NCBI GenBank assembly: GCA_902766915.1
Contig: CACXFN010000103.1
Location: forward strand, 1 to 17,521
Origin: an uncultured Eubacteriales bacterium
GTDB taxonomy: Bacteria > Bacillota > Clostridia > Peptostreptococcales > Anaerovoracaceae
Reading direction: 5' to 3'
DNA length: 17,521 bases
Below, piece by piece: positions 1-7,633 of the stretch. A program made the position numbers and the translations under genes. The first letter of the stretch is position 1. Every line of letters begins with the position of its first letter. The notes under the pieces are model-generated. The model saw only the letters and a list, made by a program, of their open reading frames with translations. It ran no database searches and was not told where the DNA came from.

Positions 1-87
1 CAGATCAGTGAAAGCAATATTCAGTTGGTCACATTGTAACTATGCGGAAAAGCATTGTTTATGACTTACCGCTATGAATAATTCAGG
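1..87. repeat. 87-bp terminal inverted repeat, left copy (putative IS end)
   Basis: Bases 1-87 are the exact reverse complement of 17435-17521. Identity stops sharply at base 88. The inner edge, read toward the repeat, is CCTGAATTATTCATAG and carries an 11-base palindrome (TGAAT-A-ATTCA, 75-85) two bases from the boundary. Directly inside lies one variable base (88) and then TTAA (89-92); the right copy has the same arrangement. A sharp edge, a palindromic tip and a TTAA-type target fit the end of an insertion sequence whose body lies outside the window. IS1380-like elements begin with CC and make 4-5 bp target duplications, but no transposase is visible, so the family is a guess. An amplification or assembly chimera is the alternative. 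Confidence 0.75.
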
Positions 88-88
88 C

Positions 89-1135
89 TTAATTATGCCG
101 AATACCTTTCAGTTCCTCTTGTACATAATCTGTCGTGAGAATCTTCTTCACAACCCCTTCAACATCCAAGCGCGTCGTGTTATGGCTTGTATAGCTTTCT
201 TCCGCCTGGGTAACAACCTTGCCCTGTACGAAGTATTTATCATAGTTCAGATCTCGGTTGTCAGCAGCCACACGGAAATAGTGTCCCATATCTTCGGAGC
301 GAAGGCGTTCTTCACGAGTCATAAGGGTTTCATAGAGCTTCTCACCGTGACGAGTACCAATGATGTTGGTACCGGTATCTCCAAATAGCTGCTGCACGCC
401 CTTAGCAAGATCACCGATAGTGCTAGCATCCGCCTTCTGAATGAACAAGTCTCCCGGATTTGCATGATTGAAAGCAAAGCGAACCAATTCAACAGCTTCA
501 TCCAGATTCATGAGGAAGCGGGTCATTTCCGGGTTTGTAATCGTAATCGGATTACCAGCATGGATCTGGTCAATGAAGAGCGGGATGACGGAGCCGCGTG
601 AACACATGACGTTGCCGTAGCGGGTACAGCAGATGACAGTATCCGACCTCTCAGCGGCCACACGGGCATTCGCATATATGACATGCTCCATCATAGCCTT
701 AGAGATTCCCATAGCGTTTATTGGGTAAGCTGCTTTATCGGTGCTGAGGCATACTACTCTCTTCACTCCTGCATCAATCGCTGCATGGAGAACATTGTCC
801 GTTCCTTCCACATTTGTCTTAACCGCCTGCATGGGGAAGAACTCGCATGAAGGTACCTGCTTTAAAGCCGCTGCATGGAAGATATAATCCACTCCTGGCA
901 TTGCATCAGCTATAGAGCGCGGGTCACGTACGTCACCTACGTAGAATTTCACCTTTTTGGCATGCTCAGGATGCTTGGCCTGAAGCTCATGGCGGAGATC
1001 GTCCTGCTTCTTTTCATCGCGAGAAAAAATACGTATCTGTCCAATATCTGTCTCTAAGAAATGTTTCAAAACGGTGTTCCCGAAAGATCCGGTTCCACCG
1101 GTTATCATCAGTGTCGCGCCATTAAATTCGCTCAT
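89..1135 (-). CDS. capE: CapE/FnlA-type UDP-GlcNAc 4,6-dehydratase/5-epimerase
   Basis: A 348-residue extended SDR enzyme of the CapD/polysaccharide-biosynthesis family. CapE/FnlA/WbjB converts UDP-GlcNAc to a 4-keto-6-deoxy-L-arabino intermediate, the first step towards UDP-L-FucNAc. The Rossmann motif TGGTGSFG is at residues 12-19 and STDKA at 131-135. The usual SDR Tyr is replaced by Met in AMGISK (141-146), which is typical of CapE/FnlA rather than PseB/FlaA1. The ATG at 1135 is chosen over an upstream in-frame start at 1222 because GGAGG lies about 10 bases before it and it leaves a normal N-terminus; the longer frame overlaps ugd. The gap to ugd is 22 bases. The TAA stop (89-91) sits inside the TTAA next to the left repeat, so the gene is probably complete. 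The partner enzymes CapF/FnlB and CapG/FnlC are not in the window. Confidence 0.9.
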   Translation of the reverse strand: MSEFNGATLMITGGTGSFGNTVLKHFLETDIGQIRIFSRDEKKQDDLRHELQAKHPEHAKKVKFYVGDVRDPRSIADAMPGVDYIFHAAALKQVPSCEFFPMQAVKTNVEGTDNVLHAAIDAGVKRVVCLSTDKAAYPINAMGISKAMMEHVIYANARVAAERSDTVICCTRYGNVMCSRGSVIPLFIDQIHAGNPITITNPEMTRFLMNLDEAVELVRFAFNHANPGDLFIQKADASTIGDLAKGVQQLFGDTGTNIIGTRHGEKLYETLMTREERLRSEDMGHYFRVAADNRDLNYDKYFVQGKVVTQAEESYTSHNTTRLDVEGVVKKILTTDYVQEELKGIRHN

Positions 1136-1157
1136 AATTGGCAGTCCTCCATATGTT

Positions 1158-2408
1158 CTAATCTCGCCTGAACAGATCTCTTGTATAGACCTTGCTTTCA
1201 ACGTCATCAAGGGTTGAATCATAGCGATTTGCTATTATTGCATCACTTGCGGCCTTGAATCGTTCAATTTCATTCACGACAAGACTTCCGAAAAAGGTAC
1301 TCCCATCCGGAAGTGTTGGCTCGTAGATGATTACCGTGGCACCCTTTGCTTTGATTCGCTTCATGACCCCTTGTATGCTACTCTGTCGAAAATTATCACT
1401 ATTGCTCTTCATAGTCAGTCTGTAAACACCAACAGTCAAGGGGCGTTCCTTCTCAGCGTTCCACATCGAATTCGCGGTATAATACCCTGCTCTTTCGAGT
1501 ACCCGGTCTGCGATAAAGTCTTTCCGAGTTCTATTAGCATCAACAATTGCCTGGATCAGGTTTTCTGGGACATCAGCGTAGTTAGCAAGCAGTTGTTTAG
1601 TATCTTTAGGGAGACAATACCCACCATACCCGAAAGACGGATTGTTATAGTAGTTGCCAATCCGAGGATCAAGAGAAACGCCACGAATAATATCCGCAGT
1701 ATCTAGTCCCTTCACTTCAGCGTAAGTATCCAGTTCATTAAAGAACGATACACGGAGTGCCAGATAGGTATTTGCGAAAAGTTTGACTGCTTCTGCCTCT
1801 GTAAAGCCCATATAAAGAACATCTATGTCCTCTTTTAAAGCTCCCTCCATTAGCATTCCAGCAAATGTTTCCGCAGCGTCTCTCGTTCCTTTGTCGCATC
1901 CTACGATGATACGCGAAGGATAAAGATTGTCGTAAAGCGCTTTGGATTCCCTAAGAAATTCTGGGCTGAATATAATACGATCGGTATTAAACTTCTTTCT
2001 GATATTCTCCGTATAACCTACCGGGATAGTTGATTTAATCACCATTACAGCGTGGTCATTACTTTTAAGGACCAAATCGATGACCGCTTCAACCGCACTA
2101 CAATCGAAGAAATTCTTCTGTGGATCATAATTTGTCGGAGCTGAAATAATCACTAAATCTGCACCGCTATATGCAGAGGCCCCATCTACTGTTGCTGTGA
2201 GATCAAGCTCCTTTTCAGTCAAGTACTGTTCGATTTCAGGATCTTGAATAGGGCTGATTCTGTTATTGATCTTCTCAACCTTTTCAGGGATTATATCTAC
2301 TGCAACAACTCGGTTTTTCTGAGCCAGCAATACCGCAAGCGACAAGCCAACATAACCCGTTCCAGCGACAGCAATGCTATACTTTTCCCCGGTCTTAGTG
2401 TTAATCAT
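1158..2408 (-). CDS. ugd: UDP-glucose 6-dehydrogenase
   Basis: A 416-residue nucleotide-sugar dehydrogenase that oxidises UDP-glucose to UDP-glucuronate with two NAD+ in the cytoplasm. The N-terminal NAD fold has GTGYVG at residues 16-21. SPEFLRES is at 148-155 and [11 protein letters not shown] at 209-219. The catalytic cysteine is C265 in GGYCLPKDT. The C-terminal UDP-binding domain follows, so the length and all key motifs are normal. The start has GAGGAG about five bases upstream, and the ATG overlaps the end of the nucleotidyltransferase gene by eight bases, suggesting translational coupling. The product feeds the UDP-glucuronate 4-epimerase encoded about 2 kb upstream in the same operon. 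Confidence 0.95.
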   Translation of the reverse strand: MINTKTGEKYSIAVAGTGYVGLSLAVLLAQKNRVVAVDIIPEKVEKINNRISPIQDPEIEQYLTEKELDLTATVDGASAYSGADLVIISAPTNYDPQKNFFDCSAVEAVIDLVLKSNDHAVMVIKSTIPVGYTENIRKKFNTDRIIFSPEFLRESKALYDNLYPSRIIVGCDKGTRDAAETFAGMLMEGALKEDIDVLYMGFTEAEAVKLFANTYLALRVSFFNELDTYAEVKGLDTADIIRGVSLDPRIGNYYNNPSFGYGGYCLPKDTKQLLANYADVPENLIQAIVDANRTRKDFIADRVLERAGYYTANSMWNAEKERPLTVGVYRLTMKSNSDNFRQSSIQGVMKRIKAKGATVIIYEPTLPDGSTFFGSLVVNEIERFKAASDAIIANRYDSTLDDVESKVYTRDLFRRD

Positions 2409-3150
2409 TACATCTCCTCAATTCTATATTTTGAATACCCATATACTGGCTTTTTACATACTCATACGAAGTAAGATCGCCAATATCATATCGTCTCCCA
2501 GGCATTTTATAAGCGTGCAGAGGTATCCGTATAGATAGCCATGCAGCAAATGATCCCGGAGCGTCATATCCGCAGCCAGCGTCCAATGCTTCCTGTATCC
2601 TGTGGATATCAGCGGCGCGATAGAAATAGAACGGCGGCACTGCATGGTTTCCCTTCGGAACCTGCGGCTTTTCCTCATATGTTGTTATGAGGTTGTTCTC
2701 ATCCATCGTAATAACGGCTGTCTTCTGCAGCGCTTCCAACCGGTTTTCCTCATGACACATCACGCACGAGGTTCCCTTCTCCTGAGCAAAACGAACGAAA
2801 TGCTGAAGACTGAAATCCAGAACATTATCTCCGGCCATTACCACACAGTCATCTGTGATGCCCTGTGCTGCCAACTGGATGTCCTTAACAGCCCCCAGTC
2901 TGGTTTCGTTTGATTCCGTTCCATCATCTATGGTCCGGATCTTCTGTGGCTTTCCCTCAGCCCAGGTGTTAAACTGCGCTGCGAACTTGTGGTTGCTGAC
3001 CACGATAAACTCATCAATCAGCGGAGCTATGTCATCTACGAGCCAGTCCAATATGCTCTTCCCGGCAATCGGAAGCAGTGGCTTAGGGAAGTTCTCCGTG
3101 AGTGGGTAGAGCCTTGTGGCATACCCGGCAGCGAGTATAATGCATTTCAT
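2401..3150 (-). CDS. RmlA-like sugar-1-phosphate nucleotidyltransferase
   Basis: A 249-residue single-domain nucleotidyltransferase. The signature is at the N-terminus: [13 protein letters not shown] (residues 6-18) followed by the Lys of [10 protein letters not shown] (21-30); the metal-binding Asp lies in AGDN (106-109). The family joins a sugar-1-phosphate to an NTP to give an NDP-sugar and pyrophosphate. The ATG at 3150 overlaps the stop of the kinase gene as ATGA and has GGGGTGA upstream, so it is preferred over an in-frame start 27 bases earlier. This tight coupling to a GHMP sugar kinase suggests the two act in sequence: the kinase makes the sugar-1-phosphate and this enzyme activates it. 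Given the kinase type and the uronate genes around it, UDP-galacturonate is the likely product, but neither base nor sugar can be read from the sequence. Confidence 0.85.
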   Translation of the reverse strand: MKCIILAAGYATRLYPLTENFPKPLLPIAGKSILDWLVDDIAPLIDEFIVVSNHKFAAQFNTWAEGKPQKIRTIDDGTESNETRLGAVKDIQLAAQGITDDCVVMAGDNVLDFSLQHFVRFAQEKGTSCVMCHEENRLEALQKTAVITMDENNLITTYEEKPQVPKGNHAVPPFYFYRAADIHRIQEALDAGCGYDAPGSFAAWLSIRIPLHAYKMPGRRYDIGDLTSYEYVKSQYMGIQNIELRRCND

Positions 3151-4314
3151 AACTTCACCCCATCCGCAGAATCGCACAGTGCGCCAAGATATTTACCCCG
3201 CAGCGCCGGGTAAACGTTGAGATACTTCTCTTCGACACCGTGGAGCACATCGTCTGCCTTAGCGGGATCGACCAGCGCCATACAGCTTCCCTTGAATCCT
3301 GCGCCAGAAAAGCGGCCGCCATAAATACCGTCAGTTTCCGTCATGATGTTATAGAGCGTAATTAGTTCCGGACAGCCACATTCGTAGTTGTCAATACTGC
3401 TCTTCCCGGATTCGAAGATGAGGCGGCCATAAGCGGACAGATCTCCCTGTCTCCATGCCTCCGCTCCGGCTTCTGCCCGGGCATATTCAGAAAAATAGTG
3501 CTCCGCACGCTTACGGAAGTTGGCAGGTAATCGATCCTTATACGCTTCAAAAACAGGTGTGGGAACATCCCGTAAACGGGTATCCGCAAACTTTCCATAC
3601 TCCAAACCGGCGTGAGCAAGAAGACTATATGCCGCTGCCTTACATTCGTCCTGCCGGAGGTTGTAGGCAGAAGTGGTGAGAGAACGCTCTAATCCGCTGA
3701 AAAACACAGCAATCTTAAACTCTGGTCCTGTCCAGGGGATCAGCTGATAGCTATCATCCGCACAATCCAAATACAGGAGCTGATCCTTTTTACATAGTAC
3801 CTCGCAGCTCTGATCCAGCTTGCCGCAGTTGACGCCTACATACTTATTCTCAGCGGCCTTGGCCATCATGATGGTTTCCCAGGGATCAAGATAAATCCGG
3901 TTCACTGCAGCCAGGGCAGACACGAACGTAATGATCACAGCATCACTGCTGCTCAGTCCGCAGATGGGCAGCGTCCCCTCGATCACAGCACTGATCCCAT
4001 ATCTTAGCGGATACTTCTCTATCAGCATCTTTGCCGCTCCACGCATGTGATCCGCCCAGCCTCCGACCTTCTCCTCCGGAATACTGTTCACGTGGAACTG
4101 AGCCCGTTTGGGGAAGTTTAGGCTCTGCAACTCTACCACACCGTTCTCTTTCCGGTTGTATGCGATGTGGATGCCTTTATCTATCGCCAATCCATTGATC
4201 TTGCCCCCATTGATGGTCAATATGCGCCCCAAGGGGAGAGATACGGTAAGGACAGAAAGCTATGCCCTCAGGATCCTTATTATATGTCTTGAAGTATACT
4301 TCTTCACATCTCAC
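3147..4314 (-). CDS. GHMP kinase resembling galacturonokinase, frameshifted near the 5' end
   Basis: A galactokinase-superfamily sugar kinase. The uninterrupted frame (3147-4232) lacks the first sugar-binding motif. Bases just upstream encode it in another frame: PYRISPLGAHIDHQ. Removing one base from the G run at 4204-4208 joins both parts into about 388 residues. GAHIDHQ replaces the galactokinase GEHTDYN motif; the Glu that contacts the C6 hydroxyl becomes Ala, as in plant galacturonokinase. CGLSSSDA (restored residues 118-125) is the phosphate loop and D166 in GKLDQS is the likely catalytic Asp. NYECG and RFSGAGFKG near the C-terminus also match galacturonokinase as I remember it. The only in-frame start after an upstream TGA (4330-4332) is GTG at 4314, with a weak ribosome site, so the start is uncertain. 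ATGA overlap with the nucleotidyltransferase implies a kinase/pyrophosphorylase pair. A non-uronate hexose kinase remains possible. Confidence 0.75.
4204..4208 (-). other. frame break in a G5 run of the kinase gene
   Basis: On the coding strand the sequence reads CATCAATGGGGGCAAG. One G fewer gives His-Gln-Trp-Gly-Lys and joins the motif GAHIDHQ to the rest of the kinase. As written, the motif frame runs into a stop shortly afterwards. Loss of the extra T at 4209 instead would also restore the frame (His-Gln-Gly-Gly-Lys). Confidence 0.7.
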
Positions 4315-4363
4315 TCGTTTTCTCTTTTCTCAGGCAATCTTATTCCTGTTATCCAGGCGCTTA

Positions 4364-5434
4364 TCAGCAGCCGTAGTATTCCTTATACCATTCAGCAAAG
4401 GCTCTCAAACCTGTTCTTATGTCAATTTTCGGTGTGAAGCCATAGTCTCTCTCCAATGCCTCGGAATCAGCATACGTGATCGGCACATCTCCTGCCTGCA
4501 TGCCCACAAGCTCTCTATGTCCTTCAAAGTCATAATCTGCCGGAAGCACGCCAGCTCTTACGAGCTCTTCCTGGAGTGTGGAAATATAGTCCAGCAGGTT
4601 CTCCGGCTGACCACCGCCGATATTGTAGACAGCATAGGGCGGAATCGGCAGACCATCAGGGCCGCTCGCTTTCTCCGGCGCTCCCTGCATCACGCGAATG
4701 ATGCCTTCCACAATATCATCAATATAGGTGAAGTCCCGCTTCATATCACCATAGTTGAAGATCTGGATCTTCTGTCCAGCAGCAAGCTTTTTAGTTGCAG
4801 AGAAATAGAACATGTCAGGACGTCCCGCTGGGCCGTAGACAGTGAAAAAACGGAGCCCAGTGGATGGTATGTTATAGAGCTTCGAGTAGGCATGGGCAAG
4901 AAGCTCATCCGACTTTTTCGTTGCAGCATAAAGGCTTACTGGGTTGTCAACCTTATCATCCGTGCTAAATGGCACCTTCTTATTCCCGCCATATACCGAA
5001 GACGAGCTTGCATATACGAAGTGGTTCACAGGATTATTACGGCATGCTTCCAGTAGGTTATAAAAACCAATGATGTTCGATTCTATATATGTATCAGGAT
5101 GATCAATGGAATACCGAACCCCAGCCTGAGCAGCGAGGTTGACCACAATATCAAAGTGGTGTTTGGCAAAAAGCTCATCAACAAGAGTCCTATCAGCTAT
5201 GCTCCCTTTGACAAAGAAATGCTTTACTGGTGAGATAGCAGCAGCCGCTTCTATTTGTCTCAGTCTCCACTCCTTAAGACTTACCTCATAGTAATCGTTC
5301 ATATTGTCCAGGCTGACAATCATCCCGCTAGTCAACGTACTTAAAAGACGAATAACAAGATTTGCACCAATAAAGCCTGGACAGCCTGTAACCAATATCT
5401 TTCTATTGTTAAGGTCTACATTTCGTTTTTCCAT
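4364..5434 (-). CDS. UDP-glucuronate 4-epimerase (NAD-dependent epimerase)
   Basis: A 356-residue extended SDR epimerase, predicted to interconvert UDP-glucuronate and UDP-galacturonate. The NAD motif TGCPGFIG is at residues 16-23. LDNMNDYYEVSLKEWRL (42-58) is the segment typical of GlcA epimerases. The catalytic residues are in SSSSVYGG (143-150) and Y169/K173 in YAATKK. Several 'galE' annotations could be applied to such proteins, but the NDYY.V.LK.WRL stretch favours the uronate subgroup. The ATG at 5434 is chosen over an in-frame TTG 21 bases upstream because only the ATG has an AGGA-like ribosome site. With ugd it gives UDP-Glc to UDP-GlcA to UDP-GalA. The gap upstream is 71 bases; downstream, about 50 bases precede the probable kinase start. 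Confidence 0.88.
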   Translation of the reverse strand: MEKRNVDLNNRKILVTGCPGFIGANLVIRLLSTLTSGMIVSLDNMNDYYEVSLKEWRLRQIEAAAAISPVKHFFVKGSIADRTLVDELFAKHHFDIVVNLAAQAGVRYSIDHPDTYIESNIIGFYNLLEACRNNPVNHFVYASSSSVYGGNKKVPFSTDDKVDNPVSLYAATKKSDELLAHAYSKLYNIPSTGLRFFTVYGPAGRPDMFYFSATKKLAAGQKIQIFNYGDMKRDFTYIDDIVEGIIRVMQGAPEKASGPDGLPIPPYAVYNIGGGQPENLLDYISTLQEELVRAGVLPADYDFEGHRELVGMQAGDVPITYADSEALERDYGFTPKIDIRTGLRAFAEWYKEYYGC

Positions 5435-5505
5435 GCTAATTATCCTATCGACCAAATTATAATTCTATGTCTAACTCAAACGTTTATTCTTTAATTTGAT
5501 CGTCT

Positions 5506-6441
5506 CTATATTTGTTTTTCCTTCGGCAGATTTATCCAAGATCCAAGAAGCAGATCGTCCTCGTATTTGTCGTACGGATCAAAGCCAGAACCATCAAAGA
5601 ATGTCATTTCTCCAAAAAACAGTTTCCCATTTATTGAATACCAGTCTATACGCACATGAGGTATTCCCTTTGACAGTATTCGTGAAAACTCAAGCATTTT
5701 GTCAAGTGTATCAGGCTTTGGCATATCAGTAGTACTCGCACCATAAACAGAAATCCCGCCTTGGGTAATATTTGTCCTTTTCCAATTGATATCATAAAAA
5801 TCTTGCGTCTGATGGTCCGTAAATCGCCCCATATGTAGCTCAATTAGTTTAGGTTCACCATTAAAGCACATCACTTTATAGTCTTTTAATTCTGTGCCAG
5901 ATTCGTCCACCATGAATTTCTCACATAATATCTTTCTTTCTACATTCTTATAAGGCCATTCACGTCCCTGATAAAAGTAATCCTCTTTTAGCCCCTTACG
6001 TAGGTTTTCCTTTATTTCTATTGGGTTAATGATGGACTTATCCTTACATATACACATACCCGTTCCTGAATTATGATTACACTTTAGGACAAATTGATCT
6101 GGCAAAGCAGAAAAATCGATCTCATCAGGATCATGCCAAACTCCAATCAAAGGAATCAAGTACTCTTTTCCAAGTGTATCCGCAATGAAATCACGAACAG
6201 CAATTTTATCAACATATTTCGTATATACAGGATTTCTGTCATATAGCTTAATCCATTGGAGCTTCTCATTATATGAGGATGGCGTTTTTAGGTTTAGCTT
6301 ATGTCCAATGTAGTATTTGAACATTATTTTTAAATATATTTCGTCATCGACCCATTTGAATTTATCGTAACCAAATGTGAGAATTAACGCTCCAAATGGG
6401 CTTCTTATAGCTTTCTTTATGCGTCTCTTGTTGAGTAACAT
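5506..6441 (-). CDS. TupA-like ATP-grasp protein
   Basis: A 311-residue soluble protein of the TupA-like ATP-grasp family. The segment LKTPSSYNEKLQWIKLYDR (51-69) is a family hallmark. FVLKCNHNSGTGM (117-129) holds the ATP-binding Lys and Gly-rich loop; RKILCEKFM (169-177) and DYKVMCFNGEPKLIELH (187-203) form the nucleotide site. RIDWY (264-268) and FFGEMTFFDGSGFDP (275-289) supply the acidic metal ligands. The family is named after TupA of the Bacillus teichuronopeptide (glutamate plus glucuronate polymer) locus; ATP-grasp enzymes form amide-type bonds using ATP. Here it lies next to uronic acid genes, so a role in attaching an amino acid to a uronic acid or in a related surface modification is plausible but unproven. 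GGAG lies 10 bases before the ATG, and the upstream gene ends six bases away. Confidence 0.85.
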   Translation of the reverse strand: MLLNKRRIKKAIRSPFGALILTFGYDKFKWVDDEIYLKIMFKYYIGHKLNLKTPSSYNEKLQWIKLYDRNPVYTKYVDKIAVRDFIADTLGKEYLIPLIGVWHDPDEIDFSALPDQFVLKCNHNSGTGMCICKDKSIINPIEIKENLRKGLKEDYFYQGREWPYKNVERKILCEKFMVDESGTELKDYKVMCFNGEPKLIELHMGRFTDHQTQDFYDINWKRTNITQGGISVYGASTTDMPKPDTLDKMLEFSRILSKGIPHVRIDWYSINGKLFFGEMTFFDGSGFDPYDKYEDDLLLGSWINLPKEKQI

Positions 6442-6447
6442 AATTCA

Positions 6448-7614
6448 TTATCTCCATCTTGAATCATTTCGATAATAACTATCTAGATGTTGTATAATGA
6501 CATTGGCTACGTCATGAGAAGCGTTACCACTCTCGCTAGTTCCAAAGTAAGCCAAAGCCTTTTCGCACATTTTGTAGTAATCATCATCGCTATAATGATC
6601 TATGATTTCTATTATATCCTCATTGCTGCGTGCGATGATGAAGCCTGCCGTCTTCGGATCATTTGCAAATCCCCTGCTTTTAGAATTGTAATCATCAAGA
6701 TCATCCTGAAATAGGATGATTGGTTTGTGACAGAGGATAAAATCCGTAGCACAAGAGGAATAATCCGTGATCAAAAAATCGGCGATGAGCAACAAATCAG
6801 CCATATCCGGATAGTCTGACACATCGATTACATTATCCGAATATTGATATTCTATACCCCTAGACCCCGAATGCGCCCTTATCAAACAAGTCCATTTATC
6901 ACCTTTCGAGCGCAAATGTTCCAATACGGTTTTTATATCTAAAGTAATGCTTTGTAAGCTATTATCATTATCCCTAAAAGTAGGAGCAAAAATGAGAACT
7001 TTATGACCATCCTTAATTCCGAGTGTGTCTCGAATTCTCTTAATCTTATTTGGGTTAGGTTTTACGAGGCAATCATTTCTTGGGCAGCCATTTGAATAAA
7101 TGTGCCCCGAATATTTAAAAGCATCTCGGTACATCTGAACGCCAGAGTCTGATCCAGCCACGCATAGGTCAGTTATATCATTATCGATAAACGGTATAGG
7201 AGGTTCCTGGTTACTCCATGCTTGATAAAGGATTTTTTTAAAAGCCCTGTCTCCATGCCAAGTTTGTATAAACATTTGCCCTTTTCTTTTAATAATGTTT
7301 GGAACACATGCTGTATTTGTCACTATCACTGAGGATTTTGCAAATTCCTTGAACCAAGCAGGAGAACCACTTTTGACAACATGAACATATGGCGGTAGTA
7401 GATTATAGCGATCCTCAAATGATCTAAGACCCCAAACAATCCTACACGAGGAATCCATTTCGTGTAGTTCTTCGCTAATCGCTCTCGGATTGTCAGAATA
7501 CTGTTTTCCGCTAAAACTAGAGAAAATCACTTGCCTTTGCAAAGGATTTCCTATGGAGAACAATCTGTATTCTGTCCTCCTTATTGAGCATTTTAAGCGT
7601 GTAACAAAATTCAT
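6448..7614 (-). CDS. CDP-glycerol glycerophosphotransferase family protein (TagB/TagF-like), copy 2
   Basis: A 388-residue protein of the Glyphos_transf family, which moves glycerol-phosphate (or ribitol-phosphate in relatives) from a CDP-polyol to a membrane-linked glycan. QTWHGDRAFK near residue 117 carries the conserved His; FAPTFRD (209-215) and FLITDYSSCATDF (about 280-292) form the C-terminal GT-B nucleotide-binding half. It has no transmembrane segment, as expected for a peripheral enzyme. The ATG at 7614 has GAGGTGG just upstream and is preferred over an in-frame GTG nine bases earlier, which lies on top of that site. The gap from the Wzx gene is 19 bases. It is clearly diverged from the other copy at 15911-17059, so the two probably add different units or act on different acceptors. 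Confidence 0.88.
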   Translation of the reverse strand: MNFVTRLKCSIRRTEYRLFSIGNPLQRQVIFSSFSGKQYSDNPRAISEELHEMDSSCRIVWGLRSFEDRYNLLPPYVHVVKSGSPAWFKEFAKSSVIVTNTACVPNIIKRKGQMFIQTWHGDRAFKKILYQAWSNQEPPIPFIDNDITDLCVAGSDSGVQMYRDAFKYSGHIYSNGCPRNDCLVKPNPNKIKRIRDTLGIKDGHKVLIFAPTFRDNDNSLQSITLDIKTVLEHLRSKGDKWTCLIRAHSGSRGIEYQYSDNVIDVSDYPDMADLLLIADFLITDYSSCATDFILCHKPIILFQDDLDDYNSKSRGFANDPKTAGFIIARSNEDIIEIIDHYSDDDYYKMCEKALAYFGTSESGNASHDVANVIIQHLDSYYRNDSRWR

Positions 7615-7633
7615 TATGTCCACCTCATGCCTT

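Noticed and set aside
74..388. Plus-strand open frame starting in the left repeat (begins MNNSGLI, as does the right-end frame)
   Set aside because: The shared first residues come only from the inverted repeat; the rest is antisense to capE and has no family features.
3147..4232. Reading the kinase as a short protein starting with TTG at 4232
   Set aside because: It would lack the sugar-binding motif shared by the family; that motif is encoded just upstream in another frame, so the short start is an artefact of the frame break.
4262..5056. Open frame of 264 codons on the plus strand
   Set aside because: It lies antisense to the UDP-GlcA epimerase and the kinase 5' region. Its protein has no recognisable family and no ribosome site, and the minus-strand genes have clear catalytic motifs there.
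5456..5461. TATAAT on the minus strand 21 bases before the epimerase start, as an internal promoter
   Set aside because: There is no -35 box at 16-18 bases (a TTGAGT lies only 12 bases away) and the region is generally AT-rich.
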